Origin: an uncultured Chitinophagaceae bacterium
GTDB lineage: Bacteria; Bacteroidota; Bacteroidia; Chitinophagales; Chitinophagaceae
Assembly (NCBI GenBank): GCA_937897585.1
Contig: CALCNY010000328.1
Coordinates: 1-11,566 of the forward strand
Reading direction: 5' to 3'
DNA length: 11,566 bases
Under the pieces are notes generated by a model. That model did no database searches, had not been told where the DNA came from, and was given only the letters and a program-made list of their open reading frames with translations. This document shows positions 1-5,832 of the stretch, one piece after another (within the stretch, counting starts at the first letter, position 1; every line of letters starts with the position of its first letter). The translations under genes and the position numbers were made by a program.

Positions 1-118
1 CGTCTAAAGTTTCTTGTAATAGTAAAGCCATTTCTCTGTTAAAAGAATTGAACTTCTCAGGTCTGTTTAAGGTGATAACACCTACATTTTTTTTTAATTC
101 AAATAATATAGAAGACAT
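1..118 (-). CDS. paaG: Enoyl-CoA hydratase/isomerase, PaaG-like, N-terminal fragment (runs off the window)
   Basis: Reading leftward from an ATG at 118-116 there are 39 open codons to the window edge. The peptide begins MSSILFELKKNVGVITLNRP and continues with a NSFNREM-like stretch. The TLNRPEkfNSFN pattern is the crotonase-fold N-terminus and is closer, from memory, to E. coli PaaG (LNRPERLNSFNDEM) than to PaaF. PaaG isomerises ring-1,2-epoxyphenylacetyl-CoA, the product of PaaABCE, to the seven-membered oxepin-CoA. The start lies only 9 nt downstream of the mgtC-like stop codon, so it is probably co-transcribed with the paa genes. The catalytic residues lie outside the window, so PaaG is preferred over PaaF or a generic hydratase on the N-terminus and context only. 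Confidence 0.8.
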   Translation of the reverse strand, partial: MSSILFELKKNVGVITLNRPEKFNSFNREMALLLQETLD

Positions 119-127
119 AATAATATT

Positions 128-775
128 TTAATCATCAAAACTTTTTACTTCAGAATGTTCCAGTAAAAAATGATTTACCAAATCGTAGTTTCTGTCGGGA
201 GAACTAATTCTGTATAGAAAAACAGCATTATTATTTTCTTTCACAATTTTCATACAACGAAAACTCAATTCGTTTGCGGTAAAAAATTTTTCTAAATCAG
301 CTCTTAGATTATTTCCAATTCCGTCAGTAACTATTCTATAATCTTTCACTTTGTGAAACTTATGAATGAATTGATGAACAGGTTCTAAAATAAAAAGTGT
401 AATAACGACTATGGTTGTTACAACTATGGCAACAGGATAGTCATGATAGCCAACTGCCATCCCCAATGCAGCTGTAATCCAAATCAATGCCGAAGTGGTA
501 AGACCTTTTACAGAAATACCTTCTTTAAAAATAACGCCCGCGCCTATGAAACCAATACCTGTAACAATATTGCTGGCAATTCTGTCACTCGCACCCAGGT
601 TGGCTGCTTCTTTAGATAAAATGGTAAACAAACAAGATCCAACAGAAATCAAAATCATTGTTCTAAAACCTGCTGCTTTACTTCTGAATTCTCTTTCTAT
701 CCCAAGAATACCACCGATTACAAATGCCACTGAAACTTGTGCAGCTTGTTCAAGATAAATATTCATGCTGTGCAT
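128..775 (-). CDS. MgtC/SapB-family inner-membrane protein
   Basis: A 215-residue protein with hydrophobic segments at about 10-26, 38-53, 65-84, 91-110 and 114-131, then a soluble C-terminal domain of about 80 residues. Family hallmarks are visible: GxxLGxERE near residues 22-29, the AGFRT motif at 35-39, VTGIGFIGAGVIF at 71-83 and GLTTSALIW at 91-99. MgtC proteins are linked in other bacteria to growth in low Mg2+, modulation of F1Fo ATPase and intramacrophage survival; many environmental homologues have no assigned role. The C-terminal part looks like the small ACT-like domain of longer MgtC members. The gene sits between paaD (35 nt upstream) and paaG (9 nt downstream) on the same strand, which is not a usual place for this family. 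ATG at 775 is used; an in-frame ATG at 766 (residue 4) is an equally possible start. No Shine-Dalgarno sequence is visible. Confidence 0.88.
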   Translation of the reverse strand: MHSMNIYLEQAAQVSVAFVIGGILGIEREFRSKAAGFRTMILISVGSCLFTILSKEAANLGASDRIASNIVTGIGFIGAGVIFKEGISVKGLTTSALIWITAALGMAVGYHDYPVAIVVTTIVVITLFILEPVHQFIHKFHKVKDYRIVTDGIGNNLRADLEKFFTANELSFRCMKIVKENNNAVFLYRISSPDRNYDLVNHFLLEHSEVKSFDD

Positions 776-810
776 ATATTAAAGTTTTATCGACATTAAA
801 GTTAAGAAGT

Positions 811-1308
811 TTAGTGGCATTTGAAATAATCAAAAGGCTCTTTACAATCATTGCATTGATACAAAGCTTTACAAGCCGTTGAACCAAATTCGCTCAGCAA
901 TTTTGTATTGGTGGAATGACATTGAGGACATTCGATATCTTCTTCTTGAGAGAAAAGTAATTTATTGATTCTCGAACTTATGTTTTGAGGCGGAGCAATT
1001 CCATATGCTTTCAATTTATTTTTTCCTTCTTCACTCATCCAGTCTGTTGTCCATGCGGGTTGCAGGGTGTAAGTTACCTTGACATCCGTATATCCATTTT
1101 CAATCAATTTCATTTTAATGTCAAAAGCAATGGCATCCATTGCAGGACAACCTGAGTAGGTGGGTGTTATGATAACTTCAATATTATTTTGATTGTCCGT
1201 AATAACATCTCTAACAATGCCCATATCCAAAATAGTCAACACAGGAATTTCAGGATCACTGACCTGTTCAAGTATTTTATAAATATGTTCTTTTATTAAA
1301 TCAGACAT
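811..1308 (-). CDS. paaD: Phenylacetyl-CoA epoxidase maturation protein PaaD
   Basis: A 165-residue protein with an N-terminal MIP18/DUF59 domain (about 1-90). It carries the family motif DPEIP at 18-22, followed by LxxMGIV, and the conserved TPTYSGCP stretch at 49-55 with Cys54. The C-terminus has a zinc-ribbon-like CPQC at 127-130 and CNDC at 152-155, typical of PaaD rather than of generic SufT/MIP18 proteins. PaaD is required for phenylacetyl-CoA epoxidase activity and is thought to help assemble the Fe-S or diiron centres; it is not part of the catalytic core. The start codon is 9 nt after the paaC stop, so the two are presumably translated from one mRNA. Length is normal for the family. 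Confidence 0.95.
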   Translation of the reverse strand: MSDLIKEHIYKILEQVSDPEIPVLTILDMGIVRDVITDNQNNIEVIITPTYSGCPAMDAIAFDIKMKLIENGYTDVKVTYTLQPAWTTDWMSEEGKNKLKAYGIAPPQNISSRINKLLFSQEEDIECPQCHSTNTKLLSEFGSTACKALYQCNDCKEPFDYFKCH

Positions 1309-1317
1309 AAAATTAGA

Positions 1318-2106
1318 TTACCATTCAGCGCCGGGATAAGTTCTTTGCAGGGATTGCATTTCTGCTAAAATATAACCGAGATGTTCAGTATGGATTCCGT
1401 TTTTTCCGCCAGTTTGCATGAATGTATTTTCAGGAACAGATAAAGTAGCTTCTTCAAAAACAGTTTTTATCTTTTCAAGCCAGTTCACTTTTAGAGAAGC
1501 CACATCAATCATTTCATAATCTGCAGGAATAAAAAATTCGCCAGTATAGTTCCATAATGCATCAATCGCATTGTTCATTCTGTTGTGGCTTTCTGCAGTG
1601 CCATCGCCCAATCTGATTACCCATTCACTGCTCCACTTGATGTGGTAATTAATTTCTTTTATAGACTTAGTAGCAATGGCTGCTAATTGTTCATCAACGC
1701 CTTTTTCTAATTGCTCAAAAACCATCAATTGAAAACTGCTGAAAAAAAATTGTCGTAATATAGTTTGCGCCCAATCGCCATTTGGTAATTCGCAGATGAG
1801 ATGATTTTTAAATTCTCTTTCTGTTCTCAAATACGCCAATGAATCTTCTGTTTCGTTTTTGTTTTCTGATTGATTGATTAGCGTTGCAGCATATTGATAA
1901 AAGTTTCTTGCCTGACCAATTAAATCGAGTGTAATATTTGTGATGGCGATATCCTGCTCGAGAATGGGACCATGTGCACACCATTCGCCATTGCGTTGTC
2001 CGAGAATGAGGGTGGAGTCTGCGAGAGAGAGGGTGGCTTTTATTAGGGATTGGGGATTGGGGATTGGGGGATTAGGGATTGGGGATTGGGGATTGGGTAT
2101 TAACAT
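1318..2106 (-). CDS. paaC: Phenylacetyl-CoA 1,2-epoxidase structural subunit PaaC, with repeat-encoded N-terminus
   Basis: A 262-residue ferritin-like protein. From about residue 23 it follows PaaC closely: LILGQRNGEWCAHGPILEQD at 33-52, then DLIGQARNFYQYAA at 61-74. PaaC pairs with PaaA as the structural (non-diiron) partner in the multicomponent oxygenase that epoxidises phenylacetyl-CoA. The first ~21 residues are odd: a Pro/Asn/Gln/Ser string (IPNPQSP-like units) encoded by the 7-bp tandem repeat at 2043-2099, with no counterpart in E. coli PaaC. There is no ATG, GTG or TTG between that string and the conserved core, so ATG at 2106-2104 is the only ordinary start. The string is therefore probably translated, unless a rare ATA or ATT start is used. 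The gene begins 6 nt after the four-helix-bundle stop instead of following paaB directly. Codons just after the repeat (about 1960-2040) are unusually C-rich. Confidence 0.94.
   Translation of the reverse strand: MLIPNPQSPIPNPPIPNPQSLIKATLSLADSTLILGQRNGEWCAHGPILEQDIAITNITLDLIGQARNFYQYAATLINQSENKNETEDSLAYLRTEREFKNHLICELPNGDWAQTILRQFFFSSFQLMVFEQLEKGVDEQLAAIATKSIKEINYHIKWSSEWVIRLGDGTAESHNRMNNAIDALWNYTGEFFIPADYEMIDVASLKVNWLEKIKTVFEEATLSVPENTFMQTGGKNGIHTEHLGYILAEMQSLQRTYPGAEW
2043..2099. repeat. 7-bp tandem repeat array (TTGGGGA/TTAGGGA) inside the 5' end of paaC
   Basis: Read on the + strand, eight units follow each other: TTAGGGA, TTGGGGA, TTGGGGA, TTGGGGGA (one extra G), TTAGGGA, TTGGGGA, TTGGGGA, TTGGGTA. 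The set of four is itself duplicated (2043-2071 and 2072-2099). Seven units of 7 plus one of 8 give 57 nt, exactly 19 codons, so the paaC frame stays open. The G-runs on the + strand (the paaC template strand) fit a G-quadruplex pattern. Similar CCCCAAT-type heptamers are known from filamentous cyanobacteria (STRR repeats); a relation here is not shown. Confidence 0.95.
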
Positions 2107-2112
2107 TGTAAT

Positions 2113-2493
2113 TTATTTAGAAATTTGAAGCTTTGATTTATCTAAGTAGTTTATATAGCCATTAATGAGTTTGAAAACCAATTCGCATTTTTCAATTCCA
2201 TTTTTTAAATCATTTTCAACAATATATTTTTCATCAAATGCTGTAATTAACTGTTCCATTGTTTCTGTAGAAGAACCTCTTGCAATAATAAAGAAATGCC
2301 TTGTATCATTATAAGCAAATCTTCCATATCCCTCGGCTATATTCCTGCTAATTGATCTTGAACAGTCAATAATCTGTTTGGTTAATAAATACTTTTCATT
2401 TTCAGGAAACTTCTTTGTCAATAGTGATACATAAATTCTCAAATTTCTCGATTCCTTATAACATTCCAAGTTTTTAAAACCAATATATTTCAT
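2113..2493 (-). CDS. Four-helix-bundle protein (23S rRNA intervening-sequence / S23-like family)
   Basis: A 126-residue protein starting MKYIGFKNLECYKESRNLRI. Family marks are the N-terminal (F)xxLxxYKxSrxL helix, KFPENEKYLLTKQI, and then SRSISRNIAEGYGR at about residues 46-59 of this start, which matches the SxSIxxNIAEGxGR signature. Proteins of this family are encoded inside intervening sequences of 23S rRNA in Leptospira and others, and as stand-alone genes in many Bacteroidota. The fold is a four-helix bundle related to the Avd protein of diversity-generating retroelements, and the function is unknown. A longer reading from a TTG at 2517 adds eight residues, but the ATG at 2493 fits the family length better. 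The gene separates paaB from paaC, where these two are normally adjacent, and is flanked on both sides by inverted 7-bp repeat arrays, which suggests an inserted cassette. Confidence 0.88.
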   Translation of the reverse strand: MKYIGFKNLECYKESRNLRIYVSLLTKKFPENEKYLLTKQIIDCSRSISRNIAEGYGRFAYNDTRHFFIIARGSSTETMEQLITAFDEKYIVENDLKNGIEKCELVFKLINGYINYLDKSKLQISK

Positions 2494-2532
2494 CACATTT
2501 ACTTTGATTGAATCCAAAGCTAATTAATGTGA
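2493..2532 (-). promoter_or_regulatory. Hairpin covering the four-helix-bundle start codon
   Basis: In the minus-strand RNA, UCACAUU (2532-2526) can pair with AAUGUGA (2499-2493), and inside it CUUUG (2519-2515) with CAAAG (2506-2502), leaving an 8-nt loop. The last A of the outer arm is the A of the AUG start. It could modulate translation of this gene, or as DNA be a dyad bound by a protein. Pairing is read from sequence only. Confidence 0.4.
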
Positions 2533-2575
2533 TTTATTCTGAGTTGTTGATTTACTCCCTTTCACATGTTGTTTT

Positions 2576-2620
2576 CCCCAATTCCCAATCTCCCTAATTC
2601 CTAATTCCAAACTCCTAACC
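2576..2620. repeat. Degenerate 7-bp repeat array, inverted relative to 2043-2099
   Basis: Read on the + strand: CCCCAAT, T, CCCAATC, T, CCCTAAT, T, CCTAATT, CCAAACT, CCTAACC. This is the complement-sense version of the array at 2043-2099, more decayed, and lies between the paaB stop and the four-helix-bundle start. In the mRNA this side is G-rich and the paaC side is C-rich. Blocks AUUAGGG, AUUGGG and AUUGGGG could therefore pair with CCCUAAU, CCCAAU and CCCCAAU across the four-helix-bundle gene. Confidence 0.8.
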
Positions 2621-2629
2621 ACTTCGTCG

Positions 2630-2998
2630 TCACATATGCTTCAACTCATCCGGTAAATCATAAAACGTAGGATGACGGTATACCTTATCCGAAGCCGGTT
2701 CGTAAAACATTTCCGCATCATCTGGATTGCTTGCGTGAATATATTTGCTTTCCACAACCCAAAGGCTGATGCCTTCTTGTCTTCTGGTATATACATCTCG
2801 TGCATTTTGAATTGCCATTTCTGCGTCTGCTGCATGTAAGCTTCCTGCATGTTTGTGATCAAGTCCTTGCTTGCTGCGGATAAACACTTCCCATAACGGC
2901 CATGTTGATTCAGCAGTTGAAGATTTTTTTTCGCTGTTGTTGTCAGCAGCGCCATCTGGAATATCTCCGTAATAATATTTTTTGATTGCTGTATTCAT
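2630..2998 (-). CDS. paaB: Phenylacetyl-CoA 1,2-epoxidase subunit PaaB
   Basis: A 122-residue protein. Residues 33-122 match PaaB along its whole length: WPLWEVFIRSKQGLDHKHAG, then GSLHAADAEMAIQNARDVYT, ISLWVV, and the near-universal end SDKVYRHPTFYDLPD...HM. PaaB is a small subunit of the PaaABCE oxygenase, thought to bridge PaaAC heterodimers and to help electron delivery; it has no cofactor of its own. The first ~32 residues (MNTAIKKYYYGDIPD..., acidic and Ser-rich) are extra relative to the ~95-residue E. coli protein and are likely flexible. The start ATG at 2998 lies 10 nt after the paaA stop. The stop is followed by the degenerate repeat array rather than directly by paaC. Confidence 0.96.
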   Translation of the reverse strand: MNTAIKKYYYGDIPDGAADNNSEKKSSTAESTWPLWEVFIRSKQGLDHKHAGSLHAADAEMAIQNARDVYTRRQEGISLWVVESKYIHASNPDDAEMFYEPASDKVYRHPTFYDLPDELKHM

Positions 2999-3008
2999 AA
3001 CTATTGGT

Positions 3009-3956
3009 TTAAGCAGCTTTGATGTTCAATTTGTTTTTTCTTTTTTCTGCGTAAGCAAGAGCAGCGGCTCTAACCCAGGCACCTTCATCATGAGCTTTGT
3101 TTCTGGCAGCCAGTCTTTGTTTGTTGCAAGGACCGTTACCTTTTACTACGTTCCAAAATTCTTCCCAATTGATTTCGCCAAAATCGTAGTGCTTTCTTTC
3201 TTCATTCCATTTTAAATCTTTATCAGGCAATGTCATACCCAATAATTTTATTTGCTCTGCTATCATGTCAACAAAATTTTGACGCAGTTCGTCATTGGTT
3301 TTTCTTTTGATTTTCCATTTCATGCTTTGGTCGCTGTTAGTGCTTTCACTGTCTTTTGGACCAAACATCATCAAACTAGGCCACCACCAGCGGTTAATCG
3401 CTTCTTGACACATGTCACGTTGTTCTTGTGTTCCTTTACTCAATACCAGCAATGTTTCAAAACCCTGACGTTGATGAAAACTTTCTTCCTTGCATATACG
3501 CACCATCGCTCTTGCATAAGGACCATAAGAAGTTCTGCAAAGCATTACTTGATTAAGGATGGCAGCGCCGTCAACCAACCAACCTACAGCACCCATGTCA
3601 GCCCAGGTTAAAGTAGGGTAGTTAAATATAGAAGAGTATTTTGCTTTGCCGCTCAATAAATCATCAACCATCTGTTCTCTGCTGGTGCCTAAAGTTTCAG
3701 CAGCTGAATACAAGTACAATCCATGACCTGCTTCATCCTGAACTTTGGCAATTAAAATGGCTTTTCTTTTTAAAGACGGAGCTCTTGAAATCCAGTTGCC
3801 TTCCGGTAACATGCCTACAATTTCACTGTGAGCATGCTGACTGATTTGGCGAAGATTTGTTTTACGGTAAGCTTCTGGCATCCAGTCTTTAGGTTCGATT
3901 TTTATTTCCTTATCGATTTTATCCTGGAATGCTTTTTCTAAATCGTGAATTGACAT
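3009..3956 (-). CDS. paaA: Phenylacetyl-CoA 1,2-epoxidase catalytic (diiron) subunit PaaA
   Basis: A 315-residue protein of the usual family length. This subunit carries the diiron site that activates O2 and adds one oxygen across the 1,2 bond of the aromatic ring of phenylacetyl-CoA. Carboxylate/histidine ligand motifs of the ferritin-like fold are present: E45 within HAHSE, D74-E75-x-x-H78 in KVQDEAGHG, and E157-E158-x-x-H161 in KEESFHQR. These pairings are assigned from the EX2H pattern, not from a structure. Other hallmarks are GMLPEGNWISRAPSL (48-62), RWWWPSLMMFGP (189-200) and the C-terminal NGPCNKQRLAARNKAHDEGAW. It is the first gene of the second unit, 40 nt downstream of the inverted-repeat operator at 3997-4018, so its transcription is probably controlled by the TetR-family regulator upstream. 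Confidence 0.98.
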   Translation of the reverse strand: MSIHDLEKAFQDKIDKEIKIEPKDWMPEAYRKTNLRQISQHAHSEIVGMLPEGNWISRAPSLKRKAILIAKVQDEAGHGLYLYSAAETLGTSREQMVDDLLSGKAKYSSIFNYPTLTWADMGAVGWLVDGAAILNQVMLCRTSYGPYARAMVRICKEESFHQRQGFETLLVLSKGTQEQRDMCQEAINRWWWPSLMMFGPKDSESTNSDQSMKWKIKRKTNDELRQNFVDMIAEQIKLLGMTLPDKDLKWNEERKHYDFGEINWEEFWNVVKGNGPCNKQRLAARNKAHDEGAWVRAAALAYAEKRKNKLNIKAA

Positions 3957-3996
3957 AATGGTAATTTAGATAGTAAAGGTAAAAATTATTTTAATA

Positions 3997-4018
3997 AAAA
4001 CTAACAAATGTTAGTTTT
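3997..4018. promoter_or_regulatory. Perfect 22-bp inverted repeat upstream of paaA: candidate PaaR/TetR operator
   Basis: Arms AAAACTAACA (3997-4006) and TGTTAGTTTT (4009-4018) are exact reverse complements around a 2-bp AA centre. The same dyad with one mismatched pair lies in front of the tetR gene at 5811-5832. Size and symmetry suit a TetR-family dimer. On the minus strand a weak -7-like box (TAATTTTT or TACCTTTA, 7 of 8 matches to TAnnTTTG) lies between the dyad and paaA, so bound repressor would sit at or just upstream of the promoter. Confidence 0.8.
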
Positions 4019-4128
4019 GTTTTTACCGCAGCGAAATGAGTGAAATGAGTTTACGCAGAGATTTTGTTTTAATTTAAAAAAATACTCCGCGAAACCTCTT
4101 TTTTCTCTTTATCTCTGCGGTAAAAAAC
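4019..4128. repeat. ~110-bp imperfect palindrome between paaE and paaA (intergenic repeat-like element)
   Basis: The outer arms are GTTTTTACCGCAG (4019-4031) and CTGCGGTAAAAAAC (4115-4128), complementary apart from one extra A/T. The inner halves are also related when one is reverse-complemented: TTTACGCAGAGATTTTG against TTTCGCGGAGTATTTTT. Symmetry thus spans the whole space, with an AT-rich centre near 4070-4082. The left half holds a tandem 9-mer GAAATGAGT (4033-4041, 4042-4050). The right arm overlaps the paaE stop codon. Intergenic elements built on ACCGCAGAG/CGCAGAG motifs are, from memory, common in Bacteroidota genomes. As RNA it could form a long hairpin that ends or stabilises the tetR-paaE message. 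Confidence 0.7.
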
Positions 4129-5198
4129 TATTTCACATCAAAATCAATCACTACTTTTTCTGTTGTCGGGTGAGATTGGCAAGTAAGAATAAATCCTTGT
4201 TCAACTTCTTCAGGTTCCAAAGCGTAGTTGACATCCATATTCACCTGACCTTCCATCAATTTCGCTCTGCAAGTGCAACATACACCGCCTTTACAAGCGA
4301 AAGGCAGGTCAGCACCTTGTTTCAACGCTTCGTCAAGAATGCTATTTCCTTTAAATGACAAATCAAATGAAAAGGAACGGCCATCAACTTTGATGGTAAC
4401 ATTGCTTTTTGGAGCAGTGTTGTCATCTACAATGTTCTTCTTTGTAATTGTATTGACTGTTTGACCGGGTGAAGTAAAAAGTTCAAAATGGATGTTGCTT
4501 TTTGCCATTCCTGATTTTTCTAAATAATCTGCAGCAGAAAATATCATAGACTCGGGACCACATAAATAAGCAGCACTATATTTTTTATAATCAAGAAGTT
4601 TATTTAATTGTTTTAATTTCTCTTCATCAATTCTTCCATAGTTTAGATCTGCATCTGTTTTTTCTCTGCTTAAAATGTTAATCAAAGTGAAACGCTCCAT
4701 GTATTTATTCTTCAGGTTTTCGAGTTCTTCAAAGAAAATGATGGAGGATCTGTTTTTACTTCCGTACACTAAAGTGAATGTACTGTTAGGTTGAATATGA
4801 AGTGTGTGTTTGATAATTGCGATAATGGGAGTGATGCCACTACCTGCCGCAACTGCAAGATAATTTCCGTTTTTTTCATTTATATGAGCGTTGAATTTCC
4901 CAGTGGGCGGCATCACTTCTAAAATTTCATTTGCTTTTAATTGTTCATTGGCAAAAGTTGAAAACAAACCACCATCGACTTTTTTTATAGCGATTTTCAA
5001 TTGATTTTCATGAGGAGCACTACAAATAGAATAAGATCTTCTTACCTCTTCTCCGTTTATATTTTTCTTGATGGTGATATTCTGCCCTTCACGAAAAGTG
5101 AAGTTGGTATTATCTTTTGTGTCAAAGCAAACAGAAATACAATCGGGTGTTTCTTTGATAATGTTACTGATCGTGAGTGGGTGAAAATAAAGAGACAT
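4128..5198 (-). CDS. paaE: Phenylacetyl-CoA 1,2-epoxidase reductase subunit PaaE
   Basis: A 356-residue modular flavin/iron-sulfur reductase that passes electrons from NADPH to the PaaA diiron centre. The FAD domain (about 5-105) shows the RxYS motif as RSYS at 54-57, which binds the flavin. The NAD(P) domain (about 110-240) has AGSGITP at 118-124 and YLCGPESM at 211-218. The C-terminal plant-type 2Fe-2S ferredoxin domain (about 265-356) has four cysteines in the pattern C302-x4-C307-x2-C310-x29-C340. Domain order FNR-then-ferredoxin is that of PaaE. It starts 3 nt after the tetR stop, so regulator and reductase form one unit. It lies upstream of paaA instead of after paaD as in the E. coli order paaABCDE. 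Confidence 0.95.
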   Translation of the reverse strand: MSLYFHPLTISNIIKETPDCISVCFDTKDNTNFTFREGQNITIKKNINGEEVRRSYSICSAPHENQLKIAIKKVDGGLFSTFANEQLKANEILEVMPPTGKFNAHINEKNGNYLAVAAGSGITPIIAIIKHTLHIQPNSTFTLVYGSKNRSSIIFFEELENLKNKYMERFTLINILSREKTDADLNYGRIDEEKLKQLNKLLDYKKYSAAYLCGPESMIFSAADYLEKSGMAKSNIHFELFTSPGQTVNTITKKNIVDDNTAPKSNVTIKVDGRSFSFDLSFKGNSILDEALKQGADLPFACKGGVCCTCRAKLMEGQVNMDVNYALEPEEVEQGFILTCQSHPTTEKVVIDFDVK

Positions 5199-5201
5199 AT
5201 T

Positions 5202-5795
5202 TTATTGTTTTGCAATGCCGTAAAGCAAATGATTAATCATATTGGTTTCAATTTCTTTGATGCTGACATTCTTTTTATGTCTTTGCCAAAGTTCTAATCC
5301 TCTTACCGCTGAAAGTATTGTAAAAACAGCCACATGAGGATGAATGTTTTTGAATTCTTTTTGTTGAATGCCTTTCTTCACCAGTTCAATCATTCTGCTT
5401 TCATATAATTTTCGCTGTGTTAAAAAATTACTTAGAAAAGGTTCTTCGAGTTGCTTCCATTCGTGATTGGCCACAAATACTTCATCGTATCCATCCATCA
5501 TCATGTGAATATGAAATCGGATTAGTTTTTCTAGTTTTTGTGTTGTAGAAATTTCGCTTTTTTCTGTTTCGTGTAATTGAAGCATGAAATCATTTGCCAC
5601 TTTGAAACAGATATGCTGAAGTAATTCACTTTTAGAACCAATGTGGTTATACAAACTAGAAGCCTCAACACCAATGTTTTCGGCAAGTTCGCGCATTGAA
5701 GTTCCCTTGAAACCTTTTTTTCTGAATAATGATGCAGCTTTCTTAATAATGACATCTTTTTTAGTGCCATTTTTTGAAGTAACGATTTTTGACAT
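5202..5795 (-). CDS. TetR/AcrR-family regulator, probable PaaR-type repressor of the paa genes
   Basis: A 197-residue protein. The N-terminal helix-turn-helix (about 12-60) is typical: IIKKAASLFRKKGFKGTSMR, then ELAENIGVEASSLYNHIGSK. The C-terminal ligand domain resembles the TetR_C family often found in PaaR and fatty-acid regulators, including a FVANHEWKQLEEP stretch near 107-119. In Thermus and some beta-proteobacteria a TetR-type PaaR represses paa genes and is released by phenylacetyl-CoA; the same is inferred here from linkage to paaE (3 nt) and from the matching dyads in front of this gene and of paaA. A gene symbol is withheld because FadR-like TetR proteins look very similar. The ATG at 5795 lies 15 nt downstream of its own dyad, so it is probably autoregulated. 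Confidence 0.9.
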   Translation of the reverse strand: MSKIVTSKNGTKKDVIIKKAASLFRKKGFKGTSMRELAENIGVEASSLYNHIGSKSELLQHICFKVANDFMLQLHETEKSEISTTQKLEKLIRFHIHMMMDGYDEVFVANHEWKQLEEPFLSNFLTQRKLYESRMIELVKKGIQQKEFKNIHPHVAVFTILSAVRGLELWQRHKKNVSIKEIETNMINHLLYGIAKQ

Positions 5796-5809
5796 CTACA
5801 GACTTTTCA

Positions 5810-5832
5810 CAAAACTAACACTTATTAGTTTT
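5810..5832 (-). promoter_or_regulatory. tetR-paaE promoter with embedded operator
   Basis: An inverted repeat AAAACTAACA (5811-5820), CT, TATTAGTTTT (5823-5832) equals the paaA dyad with one mismatched pair. On the minus strand the proximal arm plus one base reads TAGTTTTG (5817-5810), an exact TAnnTTTG -7 box. No convincing -33 TTTG lies about 19 nt upstream. A repressor bound here would cover the -7 element directly. The implied 5' UTR is about 10 nt, short but common in Bacteroidota. Confidence 0.7.

Noticed and set aside
495..758. Open frame of 87 codons on the + strand opposite the MgtC-family gene
   Set aside because: It mirrors a clear membrane-protein gene, has no family features, and is explained by codon bias of the opposite strand.
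2113..2493. Four-helix-bundle gene as the Avd accessory of a diversity-generating retroelement
   Set aside because: The families are related in fold, but there is no reverse transcriptase or template/variable repeat pair in the window.
2641..2955. Second minus-strand open frame of 104 codons overlapping paaB
   Set aside because: It is an alternate frame of paaB, whose protein is unmistakable; no motif is visible in the alternate product.
3252..3611. Open frame of 119 codons on the + strand opposite paaA
   Set aside because: Cys/Phe/Thr-rich shadow of a conserved gene, with no start context and no recognisable domain.
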